Positions 16,204 to 23,751 of a stretch of 38,901 bases of DNA are shown in pieces (position 1 is the stretch's first letter; every line of letters starts with the position of its first letter). The stretch lies in NCBI GenBank assembly GCA_025931335.1, contig JAICNG010000029.1:1-38901 (forward strand). Direction: 5' to 3'. A program made the translations under genes and the position numbers. Source of the stretch: Gemmatimonadaceae bacterium. GTDB lineage: Bacteria; Gemmatimonadota; Gemmatimonadetes; Gemmatimonadales; Gemmatimonadaceae. The notes under the pieces are model-generated. The model saw only the letters and a list, made by a program, of their open reading frames with translations, did not search any database and had not been told where the DNA came from.

Positions 16204-17291
16204 GAATCCTGTTCGCGGGCGGCGGGACCGGAGGCCACCTGTACCCGGGACTCGCGATCGCTCGCGCGGTGCAGCGGCTCGATCCGAGCGCGCGCCCGTA
16301 CTTCATCGGGGCGCGTCGTGGCATCGAGCGCGACGTGCTGCCGGCATCCGGATTTCCGCATCGACTGCTCGACCTCCATCCGCTCTATCGCAGCCGCCCG
16401 TGGCAGAACTGGCGCACGATCCTCGGATTCGCGCGGGCATGGCGTGAGATCGGCGTCATCGCGCGCGAGGAGCGACCGGCGGCGGTGGTCGGCACCGGAG
16501 GGTATGCGGCGGCCGCGACGTGCGCCTGGGGGGCCGCCCACGGCATCCCGGTCGCGCTTCAGGAGCAGAACTCCTTCGCCGGCATCACCGCGCGCCTCAT
16601 CGCGCGCGTCGCGCGGGAGATCTACCTCGGCTACGGGGAAGCCGCGCGATCGCTGCACCCGCGGCGCGGCGCCTGGATGCAGGAGACCGGCAACCCGATC
16701 GAGCCGCCGCCCTCGCCACGTCCGCCGCGCGACGCCGCGAGACGCGCATGGGAGTTTCCCGCATCGGCTCGCGTGCTCCTCGTGACCGGCGGCAGCCAGG
16801 GCGCACGCGTCCTCAACGAAGGCGTCGCGGCGTGGATCGCGCGTGAGCTTCCCGATGGCTTGTACATGATCTGGGCGACGGGAAAGGCGTCGTACGAGCA
16901 GTACGCGCCCCTCGAGTCCGCACGCGTGCGAGTGCGCCCGTATCTGTCGCCGATCGCCGATGCGTACGCGGCCGCCGATCTTGCGCTCACTCGCGCGGGT
17001 GCTCTCACGCTCGCGGAGCTGTGCGCGTGGGGCATTCCCGGGATTCTCGTCCCGCTGCCGACTGCGGCCGCCGATCACCAGACCGCCAACGCGCGCGCTC
17101 TGGCCGCCTCCGGGGCCGCGCGTGAGCTGCCGCAGCGAGATCTCGACGTCGAGCGACTCGATCGCGAAGTGCGCACGCTGCTCGGTGATCCGGCGCGGCT
17201 CGAGGCGATGCAACGCGCCGCCCTCGCCCGCGGTCGCCCCGAGGCGGCAGAGACCATCGCGCGACGCGTGCTCGCGCTTGCGCGCGCTTGA
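16200..17291 (+). CDS. murG: UDP-GlcNAc:lipid I GlcNAc transferase MurG
   Basis: MurG adds GlcNAc to lipid I to give lipid II on the cytoplasmic membrane face. It has 363 residues in two GT-B Rossmann domains. The first glycine loop is GGGTGGH at residues 7-13, followed by VVGTGGYAAA. The second domain carries VTGGSQGARVLNEGV and the donor-binding LTRAGALTLAELCAWGIPGILVP region, then DHQTANA. It overlaps ftsW as ATGA. After its stop there is a 69 bp gap before murC, the only real gap between rsmH and ftsA. Confidence 0.97.
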   Translation: MRILFAGGGTGGHLYPGLAIARAVQRLDPSARPYFIGARRGIERDVLPASGFPHRLLDLHPLYRSRPWQNWRTILGFARAWREIGVIAREERPAAVVGTGGYAAAATCAWGAAHGIPVALQEQNSFAGITARLIARVAREIYLGYGEAARSLHPRRGAWMQETGNPIEPPPSPRPPRDAARRAWEFPASARVLLVTGGSQGARVLNEGVAAWIARELPDGLYMIWATGKASYEQYAPLESARVRVRPYLSPIADAYAAADLALTRAGALTLAELCAWGIPGILVPLPTAAADHQTANARALAASGAARELPQRDLDVERLDREVRTLLGDPARLEAMQRAALARGRPEAAETIARRVLALARA

Positions 17292-17315
17292 GTCGTGCGC
17301 ATGGCCGGGTATCTT
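17288..17315 (+). promoter_or_regulatory. Possible internal promoter for murC-ftsQ-ftsA
   Basis: TTGAGT at 17288-17293, a 16 bp spacer and TATCTT at 17310-17315, in and just after the murG stop. It would give a leader of about 40 nt before the murC GTG. It lies in the only intergenic gap of this part of the cluster. The match is moderate, so this is a prediction. Confidence 0.35.
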
Positions 17316-17360
17316 GCGGGTCGCAATGTCTTCGTGCTGACATGAGAACGCACCCGGACT

Positions 17361-18743
17361 GTGACGACGTCGTCCCTCCTCGACACCGCTGACCCACGCC
17401 CTGTCCACTTCGTCGGCATCGCCGGCGCGGGGATGAGTGGACTGGCCGAGCTCTTCGTTCGGCGCGGCGTGCGGGTGACGGGATGCGACGCGAACATCAC
17501 CGATGCCGCTGATCTCGCACGGTTCGGGATCGCCGTCGTGCAGGGCCACGACCCCTCCCACGTCGACTCGGCGCGCGCGCTCGTCGTCACCAGTGCCATG
17601 CCGAAGGATCACCCGGAGCTCGAGCGCGCCCGCGCGCTCGGACGACCCGTCGTCAGGCGAGCGGAGGCCCTCGGCGAAGCGGTCTCCGGCGGCGAGCTCG
17701 TCGCGATAGCCGGCACCCACGGGAAGACCACCACCACGGTGATGACGACGCTCGCGCTCGCCGGCGCCGGCGTCGACCCCACCGGCATCGTCGGCGGCCG
17801 CGTCGCCGCGTGGGGGGGGAACCTGCGGCCGGGCTCGCCGACGCTCTACGTCGTCGAAGCGGACGAGTACGACCGGTCCTTTCTCGCGCTCGCGCCCACC
17901 GTCGCCGTCGTGACCAACGTCGAGGCCGACCATCTCGACATCTACAAGGACCTCGAGGACATTCGCGCGACGTTCGCACAGTTCGTGCGCGGGGCACGCA
18001 CGATCATCCTGTGCGCCGAGGACGCCGGTGCGAATACGCTGCACACGCCGAGCGATGCTGAGATCATTCGGTACGGATTCCGTTCGCGAGACGCACGCCT
18101 CTGCGCGGTCGACGTGCGGAGCGAGGCGGGCGGCTCGCTGTTCGAGGTCGTCTACGACGGTGAGGAGCTCGGGGAGGTCGAGCTGGGGGTGCCGGGGCGG
18201 CACAACGTCCTCAACGCGCTGGCGGCCATCGCCAGCGGGCTCGCGCTCGGGGCATCGGTGGACGCGATGGCCGGCGCGCTGCGCGAGTTCACCGGGGTGG
18301 AGCGGCGCTTTCAGCGACTCGGGTCGGCGCGCGGCGTGATGGTCATCGACGACTACGCGCATCATCCGACCGAGATTCGCGCCACGCTCGCGGCCGCGCG
18401 CGCGGCATTTCCCGGGCATCGGGTGCTGGCGGCGTTCCAACCGCACTTATATTCTCGTACGCGCGACTTCGCGGGAGAGTTCGGACAGGCCCTCGCGGCG
18501 GCCGATGCGGTGTTCCTCACCGAGATCTATCCGGCGCGCGAGAAGCCGATCGCCGGGGTGACGTCCGATCTCATCGAGCGCGCGTTGCAGGGAGCAGGCG
18601 GCATACTTGCCTGGCGCGGAGAGCGACCGTCACTGGCCGAGGCGCTGGCCGGAGCGGTGCACAAGGGGGACGTGGTGCTGACGATCGGCGCGGGAGACAT
18701 CACGAAGACCGGGCCGGAGCTGCTCGCGCGGCTCGAGGCGTGA
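17361..18743 (+). CDS. murC: UDP-N-acetylmuramate:L-alanine ligase MurC
   Basis: MurC adds the first residue, L-Ala, to UDP-MurNAc. It has 460 residues. VHFVGIAGAGMSGLAELF is the N-terminal nucleotide-sugar domain; GTHGKT at 118-123 is the ATP loop, with His in place of the Asn used by the other Mur ligases, as is normal for MurC; YVVEADEYDRSFL and VVTNVEADHLD follow; and DDYAHHPTEIRATL marks the C-terminal domain. The start is GTG 17361. The stop overlaps the ftsQ GTG (GTGA). In many bacteria murB stands between murC and ftsQ; here the two genes overlap directly. Confidence 0.96.
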   Translation: MTTSSLLDTADPRPVHFVGIAGAGMSGLAELFVRRGVRVTGCDANITDAADLARFGIAVVQGHDPSHVDSARALVVTSAMPKDHPELERARALGRPVVRRAEALGEAVSGGELVAIAGTHGKTTTTVMTTLALAGAGVDPTGIVGGRVAAWGGNLRPGSPTLYVVEADEYDRSFLALAPTVAVVTNVEADHLDIYKDLEDIRATFAQFVRGARTIILCAEDAGANTLHTPSDAEIIRYGFRSRDARLCAVDVRSEAGGSLFEVVYDGEELGEVELGVPGRHNVLNALAAIASGLALGASVDAMAGALREFTGVERRFQRLGSARGVMVIDDYAHHPTEIRATLAAARAAFPGHRVLAAFQPHLYSRTRDFAGEFGQALAAADAVFLTEIYPAREKPIAGVTSDLIERALQGAGGILAWRGERPSLAEALAGAVHKGDVVLTIGAGDITKTGPELLARLEA

Positions 18744-19450
18744 GCGACGGAGACCGCGAGGAGCGTCGCCCACGCCGGTGGCAGCGGCTCGCGCTCGTGA
18801 TTGGCGGACTCGCGCTGCTCGCGACGTCGCCGTGGTGGGGACCGCGAGTGCTCGCGGAGATGTCGTTCTTTCGTTTGCGCCGCGTGCAGGTCGTCGGCGC
18901 GCGGTATGTCCACGCCGACACCATCGTGGCCCTGCTCGGAGTCGATACCACCCGATCGATATGGGACGAGACCGGCGAGTTGGCGGCGCGAGTCCGCACG
19001 CATCCTCAGGTGAGCGACGTCGACATCGCGCGCCGGGTTCCCGGCACGCTCGTCGTGACGGTTACTGAGCGCGTGCCGGTTGCCTTCGTACCCAGCGCGC
19101 GCGGCCTCGAGCCGCTTGACGCCGCCGGGCGCGTTCTCCCAATCGACCCCAGCCGCGTGAACGTCGATCTTCCCGTGCTTGCACGACGGGACACGGCGGT
19201 CCTGCGCCTCCTCGGTGAGCTCCGCGAACAGGCGCCACAGCTCTATGGGCGCGTGAGTGCCGCCCGCCGGGCCGGCCGCGGCGAGATCCTCCTCGAGCTC
19301 GGCGCCGTCAGCGTGCGCGCGATGGACGACGTCAGCGTCGAGCGCCTGAGCGACATCCTCCCCGTCGAAGCCGACCTCGCGCGTCGTCAGGCACGCGCCA
19401 TCGAGCTCGACCTCCGCTATCGCGATCAGGTGATCGCCAGGGTGCAATGA
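18740..19450 (+). CDS. ftsQ: Cell division protein FtsQ/DivIB
   Basis: A bitopic division protein of 236 residues. A charged cytoplasmic head (residues 1-15) precedes a transmembrane helix (LALVIGGLALLATSPWW). A POTRA domain follows (FFRLRRVQVVGARYVHADTIVALL, VRTHPQVSDVDIARRVPGTLVVTVTERVPVAF), then the beta domain. FtsQ links FtsA/FtsZ to the FtsBL-FtsWI complex. The POTRA pattern and the place between murC and ftsA make the call safe although the second half is poorly conserved. It overlaps both neighbours by 4 bp. Confidence 0.93.
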   Translation: MSDGDREERRPRRWQRLALVIGGLALLATSPWWGPRVLAEMSFFRLRRVQVVGARYVHADTIVALLGVDTTRSIWDETGELAARVRTHPQVSDVDIARRVPGTLVVTVTERVPVAFVPSARGLEPLDAAGRVLPIDPSRVNVDLPVLARRDTAVLRLLGELREQAPQLYGRVSAARRAGRGEILLELGAVSVRAMDDVSVERLSDILPVEADLARRQARAIELDLRYRDQVIARVQ

Positions 19451-20706
19451 ACCCCGACCGTCTCGTCGCAGGACTCGACATCGGCTCCGCCAAGACCACG
19501 GCGCTCATCGCCGAAGTCGAGGGCGACCTGCCCAAGCACCCGACCATCAAGGTGCTCGGCGTCGGCCAGGCGAAGACGGGGGGGATGCGCAAAGGCGTCG
19601 TCTCCGACATCGAGGAAACGACGCGCAGCATTCGCAAGGCGATGCAGGACGCCGAGCGCATGGCCGGCGCCGAGGTGGAGTGGGTGTACGCCGGCATTGC
19701 CGGGGAGCACGTGCAGGCGATGACGAGCACCGGCGTCGTCGCCGTCAATGGCGATGAGATCACACGAGCGGACGTCGAGCGCGCCAACGAGGTCGCGCGC
19801 GCGCTGGCCATCCCCGCCGACCGGGAGCTGCTCCACGCCATCCCGCAGGAGTATCACGTCGATCGCAACAAGGGCATCCGGGATCCGGTGGGGATGATCG
19901 GGATGCGTCTCGAGACGGAGATGTACCTCGTCACGATCGGGGCATCCCCCGCGCAGAATCTGCGGCGCTCGGTCGAGAAGGCCGGATACGGCGTGCGCGA
20001 GCTGGTGGTCGAGCCGCTCGCCAGCGCGCTCGCGGTGCTCACCGAGGATGAGAAGGAGCTTGGCGTCGCGCTGGTGGAGATGGGGGCCGGCACCACCGAC
20101 CTCGCGATCTTCCACGAGGGGAAGATCCGGCATCTCGGCACGGTCGCGTTCGGCGGGAACATGGTCACGAGCGACATCGTGCATGGGCTGGGTGTGACGC
20201 AGGCCGATGCAGAGCGTCTCAAGGAGCGTTATGGATGCGCGTATGAGCCGCTCGCCCGGCAGATGAACGAGCCGATCGTTCTACCGAGCACCGTCGCGCA
20301 GGGGGACCGCCAGGTTCCCCGAGAGCTCCTCAGCCACATCATCCACCAGCGCATGGACGAGGTCTTCGATCTCGTGCAGCGCGACATTCAGACGGCCGGC
20401 TACTCCGGCCGCCTGAGCGCGGGAATCGTGTTGACGGGCGGTGCGGCGGCGATTCACGGCGCGGCGGAGCTCGCCACCGACGTGTTCGGGACGGGCGTTC
20501 GCGTGGGCTCGCCGGCCGAGCGGGTGAAGGGGCTGGCCGACGCGGTAGAGGCGCCCAGGTTCGCGACGGTCGTCGGGCTCGCCCACTACGGGGCGCACCG
20601 AATGGCCATCGGCGTCGGGGGGTCGGCGTCGGGCCGGCGGATGAGCAGTCCCGGTGTGGATAAGTTGGTTCAGCGCGTCCGGAATTGGTTGCAGGACTTC
20701 TTCTGA
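19447..20706 (+). CDS. ftsA: Cell division protein FtsA
   Basis: An actin-like ATPase that tethers FtsZ filaments to the membrane. It has 419 residues. The first phosphate loop is VAGLDIGSAKTTALIAEV, the second GAGTTDLAIFHEGKI, and the adenosine motif is GIVLTGGAAAIHGA. The 1C subdomain characteristic of FtsA lies around residues 85-165. The C-terminus, VDKLVQRVRNWLQDFF, is a classic amphipathic membrane-targeting helix. The gene starts by ATGA overlap with ftsQ. A 175 bp leader separates it from ftsZ. Confidence 0.97.
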   Translation: MNPDRLVAGLDIGSAKTTALIAEVEGDLPKHPTIKVLGVGQAKTGGMRKGVVSDIEETTRSIRKAMQDAERMAGAEVEWVYAGIAGEHVQAMTSTGVVAVNGDEITRADVERANEVARALAIPADRELLHAIPQEYHVDRNKGIRDPVGMIGMRLETEMYLVTIGASPAQNLRRSVEKAGYGVRELVVEPLASALAVLTEDEKELGVALVEMGAGTTDLAIFHEGKIRHLGTVAFGGNMVTSDIVHGLGVTQADAERLKERYGCAYEPLARQMNEPIVLPSTVAQGDRQVPRELLSHIIHQRMDEVFDLVQRDIQTAGYSGRLSAGIVLTGGAAAIHGAAELATDVFGTGVRVGSPAERVKGLADAVEAPRFATVVGLAHYGAHRMAIGVGGSASGRRMSSPGVDKLVQRVRNWLQDFF

Positions 20707-20758
20707 GCTGCTCGTAGATTGCCGGTTACCAAAGGGTGCGGCCATTGCCCGAAAGCGT

Positions 20759-20878
20759 TATATTGGCCGAGCCTGATTCGGATAGTACGCGGGACGCGCC
20801 AGCGGGTCCGCGAGGAATCACGGCCCTGTACGTCCCGCCTCCAGCACGTCCCGTCTCACGCCTAGTGGAGCTCTCCAC
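20759..20878 (+). promoter_or_regulatory. ftsZ leader: possible -10 box and two hairpins
   Basis: The 175 bp between ftsA and ftsZ holds an AT-rich TATATT at 20759-20764, a plausible -10 although no good -35 stands at the right distance. Downstream, GCGGGACG (20789-20796) can pair with CGTCCCGC (20831-20838). Next to the start codon, GTGGAG (20865-20870) and CTCCAC (20873-20878) form a small hairpin that includes the only Shine-Dalgarno-like GGAG, 11 bases before the ATG at 20882. This suggests separate transcription and possibly translational control of ftsZ. Confidence 0.4.
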
Positions 20879-20881
20879 CAG

Positions 20882-22054
20882 ATGATCTTCGAGTTCGAAG
20901 AGAACGCCTCCCAGAACGCCCGGATGAAGGTGGTCGGCGTCGGTGGCGGCGGCGGGAATGCCGTGAACCGCATGATCGAGGAGCACCTCGAGGGCGTCGA
21001 GTTCATCTCGGTGAACACCGACGCGCAGGCGCTGCTCAACTCGAAGTCGGACGTCAAGATCCAGATCGGGAAGAAGCTGACACGCGGGCTTGGCGCCGGC
21101 GCGCGGCCCGAGATCGGTCGGCAGGCGATCGAAGAAAACCGTGACGAGGTCGCGCGTGTCTTAACGAATGCGGATCTCGTCTTCGTGACCTGCGGGATGG
21201 GCGGCGGCACCGGTACCGGTGCGGCGCCGATCATCTGCGAGATGTCTCGTGAGGCAGGCGCGCTGACCGTCGGCATCGTGACGAAGCCATTCCTCTTCGA
21301 GGGCCGGAAGCGCATGCGTCAGGCGGAAATGGGCATCGCCGAAATGCGCAAGCACGTCGACACGATCATCGTCGTGCCGAACGAGCGGCTCCTCGCCGTC
21401 GTCGGGAAGGGCATCCCGTTCCAGGACGCGCTCAAGAAGGCCGACGAGGTGCTGCTGCATGCGACGCAGGGCATCTCGGCGCTCATCAACGTGACCGGTC
21501 TGGTCAACGTCGACTTCGCCGACGTTCGGACGGTGATGCAGGCGGGCGGCGCGGCGCTGATGGGCACCGGCATCGGGCGCGGCGACAACCGCGCGATGGA
21601 GGCGGCGCAGCAGGCGATCTCCAGCCCGCTGCTCGACAACGTCTCGATCTCCGGCGCCACCGGCGTGCTCGTCAACATCACGGGCGGGCAGGATCTCACG
21701 CTCGGCGAGGTGCACCAGATCAACGAGATCATCCACGACGCGGTCGGGGATGACGCCGAGATCATCTTCGGCGCGGTGCACGAGCCGGCGATGCAGGGCG
21801 AGGTGCGCGTCACGGTGATCGCTACGGGATTTGATCGTGCCATGCAGGCGCAGCAGCCGGAGCCGATGGCCCCCAAGGGCGCGCCGGTGATTCCATTCCC
21901 GGCGCAGCGTCCGCCGCGCACGCCGTTGCAGACGCCCCGGCCAGTCGTCAACGATGGCAGCCAGCGGCGTCCCGGCCAGCCGGGTGAAGGTCGCGGTGCA
22001 CAGGATCTCAGCGACATGGAGATCCCGACCTTCATTCGGAGACAGATGGATTGA
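20882..22054 (+). CDS. ftsZ: Cell division GTPase FtsZ
   Basis: The tubulin-like GTPase that forms the Z-ring. It has 390 residues. The N-terminal glycine-rich [15 protein letters not shown], the tubulin signature GGGTGTG at 107-113, and [14 protein letters not shown] in the C-terminal domain are standard. A variable linker rich in Pro/Gln/Arg (about residues 320-375) leads to the conserved tail peptide [13 protein letters not shown], the binding site for FtsA and other tethers. The TGA overlaps the TTG start of the M23 peptidase, so the two are probably cotranscribed. Confidence 0.98.
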   Translation: MIFEFEENASQNARMKVVGVGGGGGNAVNRMIEEHLEGVEFISVNTDAQALLNSKSDVKIQIGKKLTRGLGAGARPEIGRQAIEENRDEVARVLTNADLVFVTCGMGGGTGTGAAPIICEMSREAGALTVGIVTKPFLFEGRKRMRQAEMGIAEMRKHVDTIIVVPNERLLAVVGKGIPFQDALKKADEVLLHATQGISALINVTGLVNVDFADVRTVMQAGGAALMGTGIGRGDNRAMEAAQQAISSPLLDNVSISGATGVLVNITGGQDLTLGEVHQINEIIHDAVGDDAEIIFGAVHEPAMQGEVRVTVIATGFDRAMQAQQPEPMAPKGAPVIPFPAQRPPRTPLQTPRPVVNDGSQRRPGQPGEGRGAQDLSDMEIPTFIRRQMD

Positions 22055-23334
22055 AGACGCACCCATTCCTCGCGCGCGTCGCCACGCTCTGTGTCGCTGG
22101 CGCGCTTGCGGCCGGCATTCTCGCGTACGGGCTCCCTGACCTTTCGGTTCCCGCGCCGGTCGCCGCGCTCTCTCTCGCTCCGCCGATCACCGTGCCCGCC
22201 TGGACGCAACAGGTCGACACCCTCGAGCGTGGCGAGACCGTATCCGGATTGTTGGCGCGCGCGGGCCTGCCGGGCGCGGACATCGTCGGAGCGCTCGAGG
22301 CGGCCGTCGGCTTCGACACCCGTCGCGCACGAGCGGGCATGCCGGTGACGGTCCGCACCTTCGCCGCGGAAAGCACGCCCTCCGAGCTCATTTTCCAGCT
22401 CGCGATCGACCGGCTGCTGCACCTGCGCCGCTCCGATCAGGGGTGGTCGAGCCAGGAAGTGCGTCTGCCGTGGACGACCGACACGGTGGTCGTCAGCGGG
22501 ACGATTCGGTCGAATCTGTACGAGGCGATCGATGCGGGCGCCGGCGACAAGCTCCCGCAGGCGGCGCGCGCCGAGCTCGCGTGGACGATCGCCGACATCT
22601 ACGAGTACCGTGTCGACATGAGTCGCGAGCTTCAGGAAGGCGACGAGCTGCGCGTGCTCTTCGAGCGCTCCGTGGGCCCCGCTGGGGCGGTGCGCGTCGG
22701 CAAGGTGCTCGCCGCGCGCTTCGTGCTCTCCGGTGAGGCCGTCGAGGCGATTCGGTATGCGAGCGCGAGCGTGGGCGGTGACTACTTCGATCAGAGTGGT
22801 CGTTCGCTTCGCGCCGCGTTCCTGCGCACGCCGGTGGCATTCCGCCGGATCTCGAGCCGCTTCGGGATGCGTCGCCATCCGATTCTCGGAACGATGCGAC
22901 GGCATCAGGGGATCGATTACGCGGCCTCGTCGGGCACGCCCGTGCGCGCCATCGGCGACGGCGTGGTGCTCTTCGCCGGGCGGAAGGGCGGCTATGGCAA
23001 CGTGCTCGAGATTCGCCACCGCAACGGCTTCGTGTCGCGCTACGGCCACCTGCGCGGGTTCGCGAAGAGCGTGCGCCGCGGCTCACGCGTGACGATCGCG
23101 CAGACGGTCGCCTACGTCGGCTCCACGGGATTGTCCACGGCCCCGCATCTCCACTTCGAGGTGCTGGTGAACGGCGTGCACCGGAATCCGCGAGTGGCGC
23201 TGAACCAGAAGGGTGGTGACCCGATCCCGAAGCGCGAACGCGCCGAGTTCGACGGTCGCCGTGCGATGCTCGTGGCGTCGCTCGACAACGGGGCCCCGGA
23301 ACCCCTCGACGTCGCATCGAGCGAGGCGCCGTAG
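22051..23334 (+). CDS. M23-family (LytM) murein endopeptidase
   Basis: A 427-residue envelope protein. The N-terminus ([18 protein letters not shown]) is a signal anchor or signal peptide. Residues of about 52-105 form a LysM/OapA-like region ([17 protein letters not shown]). The C-terminal LytM domain has the complete zinc site: HQGID with His285 and Asp289, and HLH with catalytic His366 and ligand His368; [10 protein letters not shown] precedes it. It should therefore be an active endopeptidase, not a degenerate EnvC/NlpD-type activator. It starts at TTG 22051, overlapping the ftsZ stop, with GGAG about 10 bases upstream. Its place after ftsZ, with a terminator behind it, suggests a role in septal wall splitting (inference). 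Confidence 0.92.
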   Translation: MKTHPFLARVATLCVAGALAAGILAYGLPDLSVPAPVAALSLAPPITVPAWTQQVDTLERGETVSGLLARAGLPGADIVGALEAAVGFDTRRARAGMPVTVRTFAAESTPSELIFQLAIDRLLHLRRSDQGWSSQEVRLPWTTDTVVVSGTIRSNLYEAIDAGAGDKLPQAARAELAWTIADIYEYRVDMSRELQEGDELRVLFERSVGPAGAVRVGKVLAARFVLSGEAVEAIRYASASVGGDYFDQSGRSLRAAFLRTPVAFRRISSRFGMRRHPILGTMRRHQGIDYAASSGTPVRAIGDGVVLFAGRKGGYGNVLEIRHRNGFVSRYGHLRGFAKSVRRGSRVTIAQTVAYVGSTGLSTAPHLHFEVLVNGVHRNPRVALNQKGGDPIPKRERAEFDGRRAMLVASLDNGAPEPLDVASSEAP

Positions 23335-23362
23335 TCGGTCGCAACGAGGAGGCAGGAGTGAG

Positions 23363-23401
23363 GAGTGAGGAAATCGAATCGATTCCTCACTCTTTTTTTT
23401 T
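23363..23401 (+). terminator. Intrinsic terminator of the dcw operon
   Basis: GAGTGAGGAA (23363-23372) pairs with TTCCTCACTC (23383-23392). The 10-base loop ATCGAATCGA can extend the stem by TCG/CGA. Nine consecutive T follow at 23393-23401, the longest homopolymer I see in this GC-rich window. The stem's left flank is a 7 bp tandem repeat (GAGTGAG twice, after GAGGAGGCAG). It stands 29 bp after the M23 peptidase stop. Confidence 0.93.
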
Positions 23402-23417
23402 GTGACGCGTCTGGCAT

Positions 23418-23600
23418 CCAGGTTCAAAGGGGGGACGCGGATGCAGCGGATTCTGCGGGTTGCTCCCGGCGCATCGATCCCTCTTCTCAGGAGCAAACGG
23501 CAAATTTCTTTGGGTTGCGCGAGGAGAGTTTTTGCCGCCAGGAGCGATCCGCCGGATCCGCTGCCATCCGTCGCATCCGCGTTCCCCACTTTGAACTTGG
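23418..23600. repeat. Large quasi-palindrome built on a 9 bp GCGGAT unit (site C)
   Basis: The outer arms CCAGGTTCAAAG (23418) and CTTTGAACTTGG (ending 23600) are near-perfect reverse complements. Inside them the left arm carries 9 bp units GCGGATGCA, GCGGATTCT, GCGGGTTGC (23437-23463). The right arm (23544-23580) carries the complement with the same step, for example GATCCGCCG, GATCCGCTG and GCATCCGC. An inner pair, GGCAAATTTCT (23499) with AGAGTTTTTGCC, leaves a small loop near TTGCGCGAGG. No convincing reading frame covers it. It could fold as a long hairpin RNA or be a mobile palindromic element. Confidence 0.75.
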
Positions 23601-23751
23601 AGGCCAGCCCGATGGCTCGTTGCACTCGCGACAATGTCCGGACACGGGAACACGCCGATCGACCGGGGAAATGAATTCCTTACCCCTCTGTCGTCGCTCC
23701 TGAAGCCCCGCGCAGTCCCCACACACGCGCGGCGCAGGTAAATTGTCGCCC
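23601..23751. other. Gene-free stretch before the vWA-like gene
   Basis: Together with the terminator and site C this completes a 417 bp gap. I find no gene here. The only plausible signal is TAAATT at 23739-23744, a possible -10 box placed 7 bases before the ATG at 23752; the corresponding -35 (around TCCCCA 23716-23721) is poor. Confidence 0.4.

Noticed and set aside
20707..20881. Riboswitch in the ftsZ leader
   Set aside because: Only two simple stems are visible and no known riboswitch core is recognisable; it is kept as a generic leader structure.
23418..23600. Insertion sequence or MITE with terminal inverted repeats
   Set aside because: Pairing extends through the whole element instead of only the ends, there is no clear target duplication, and no transposase. 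It cannot be excluded without other copies in the genome.
23083..23703. Several 90-180 residue open frames on both strands across the gap after the M23 peptidase
   Set aside because: They run through the T9 terminator and the site C palindrome, have Arg/Ser/Pro-rich composition typical of noncoding frames at high GC, and show no recognisable domain.
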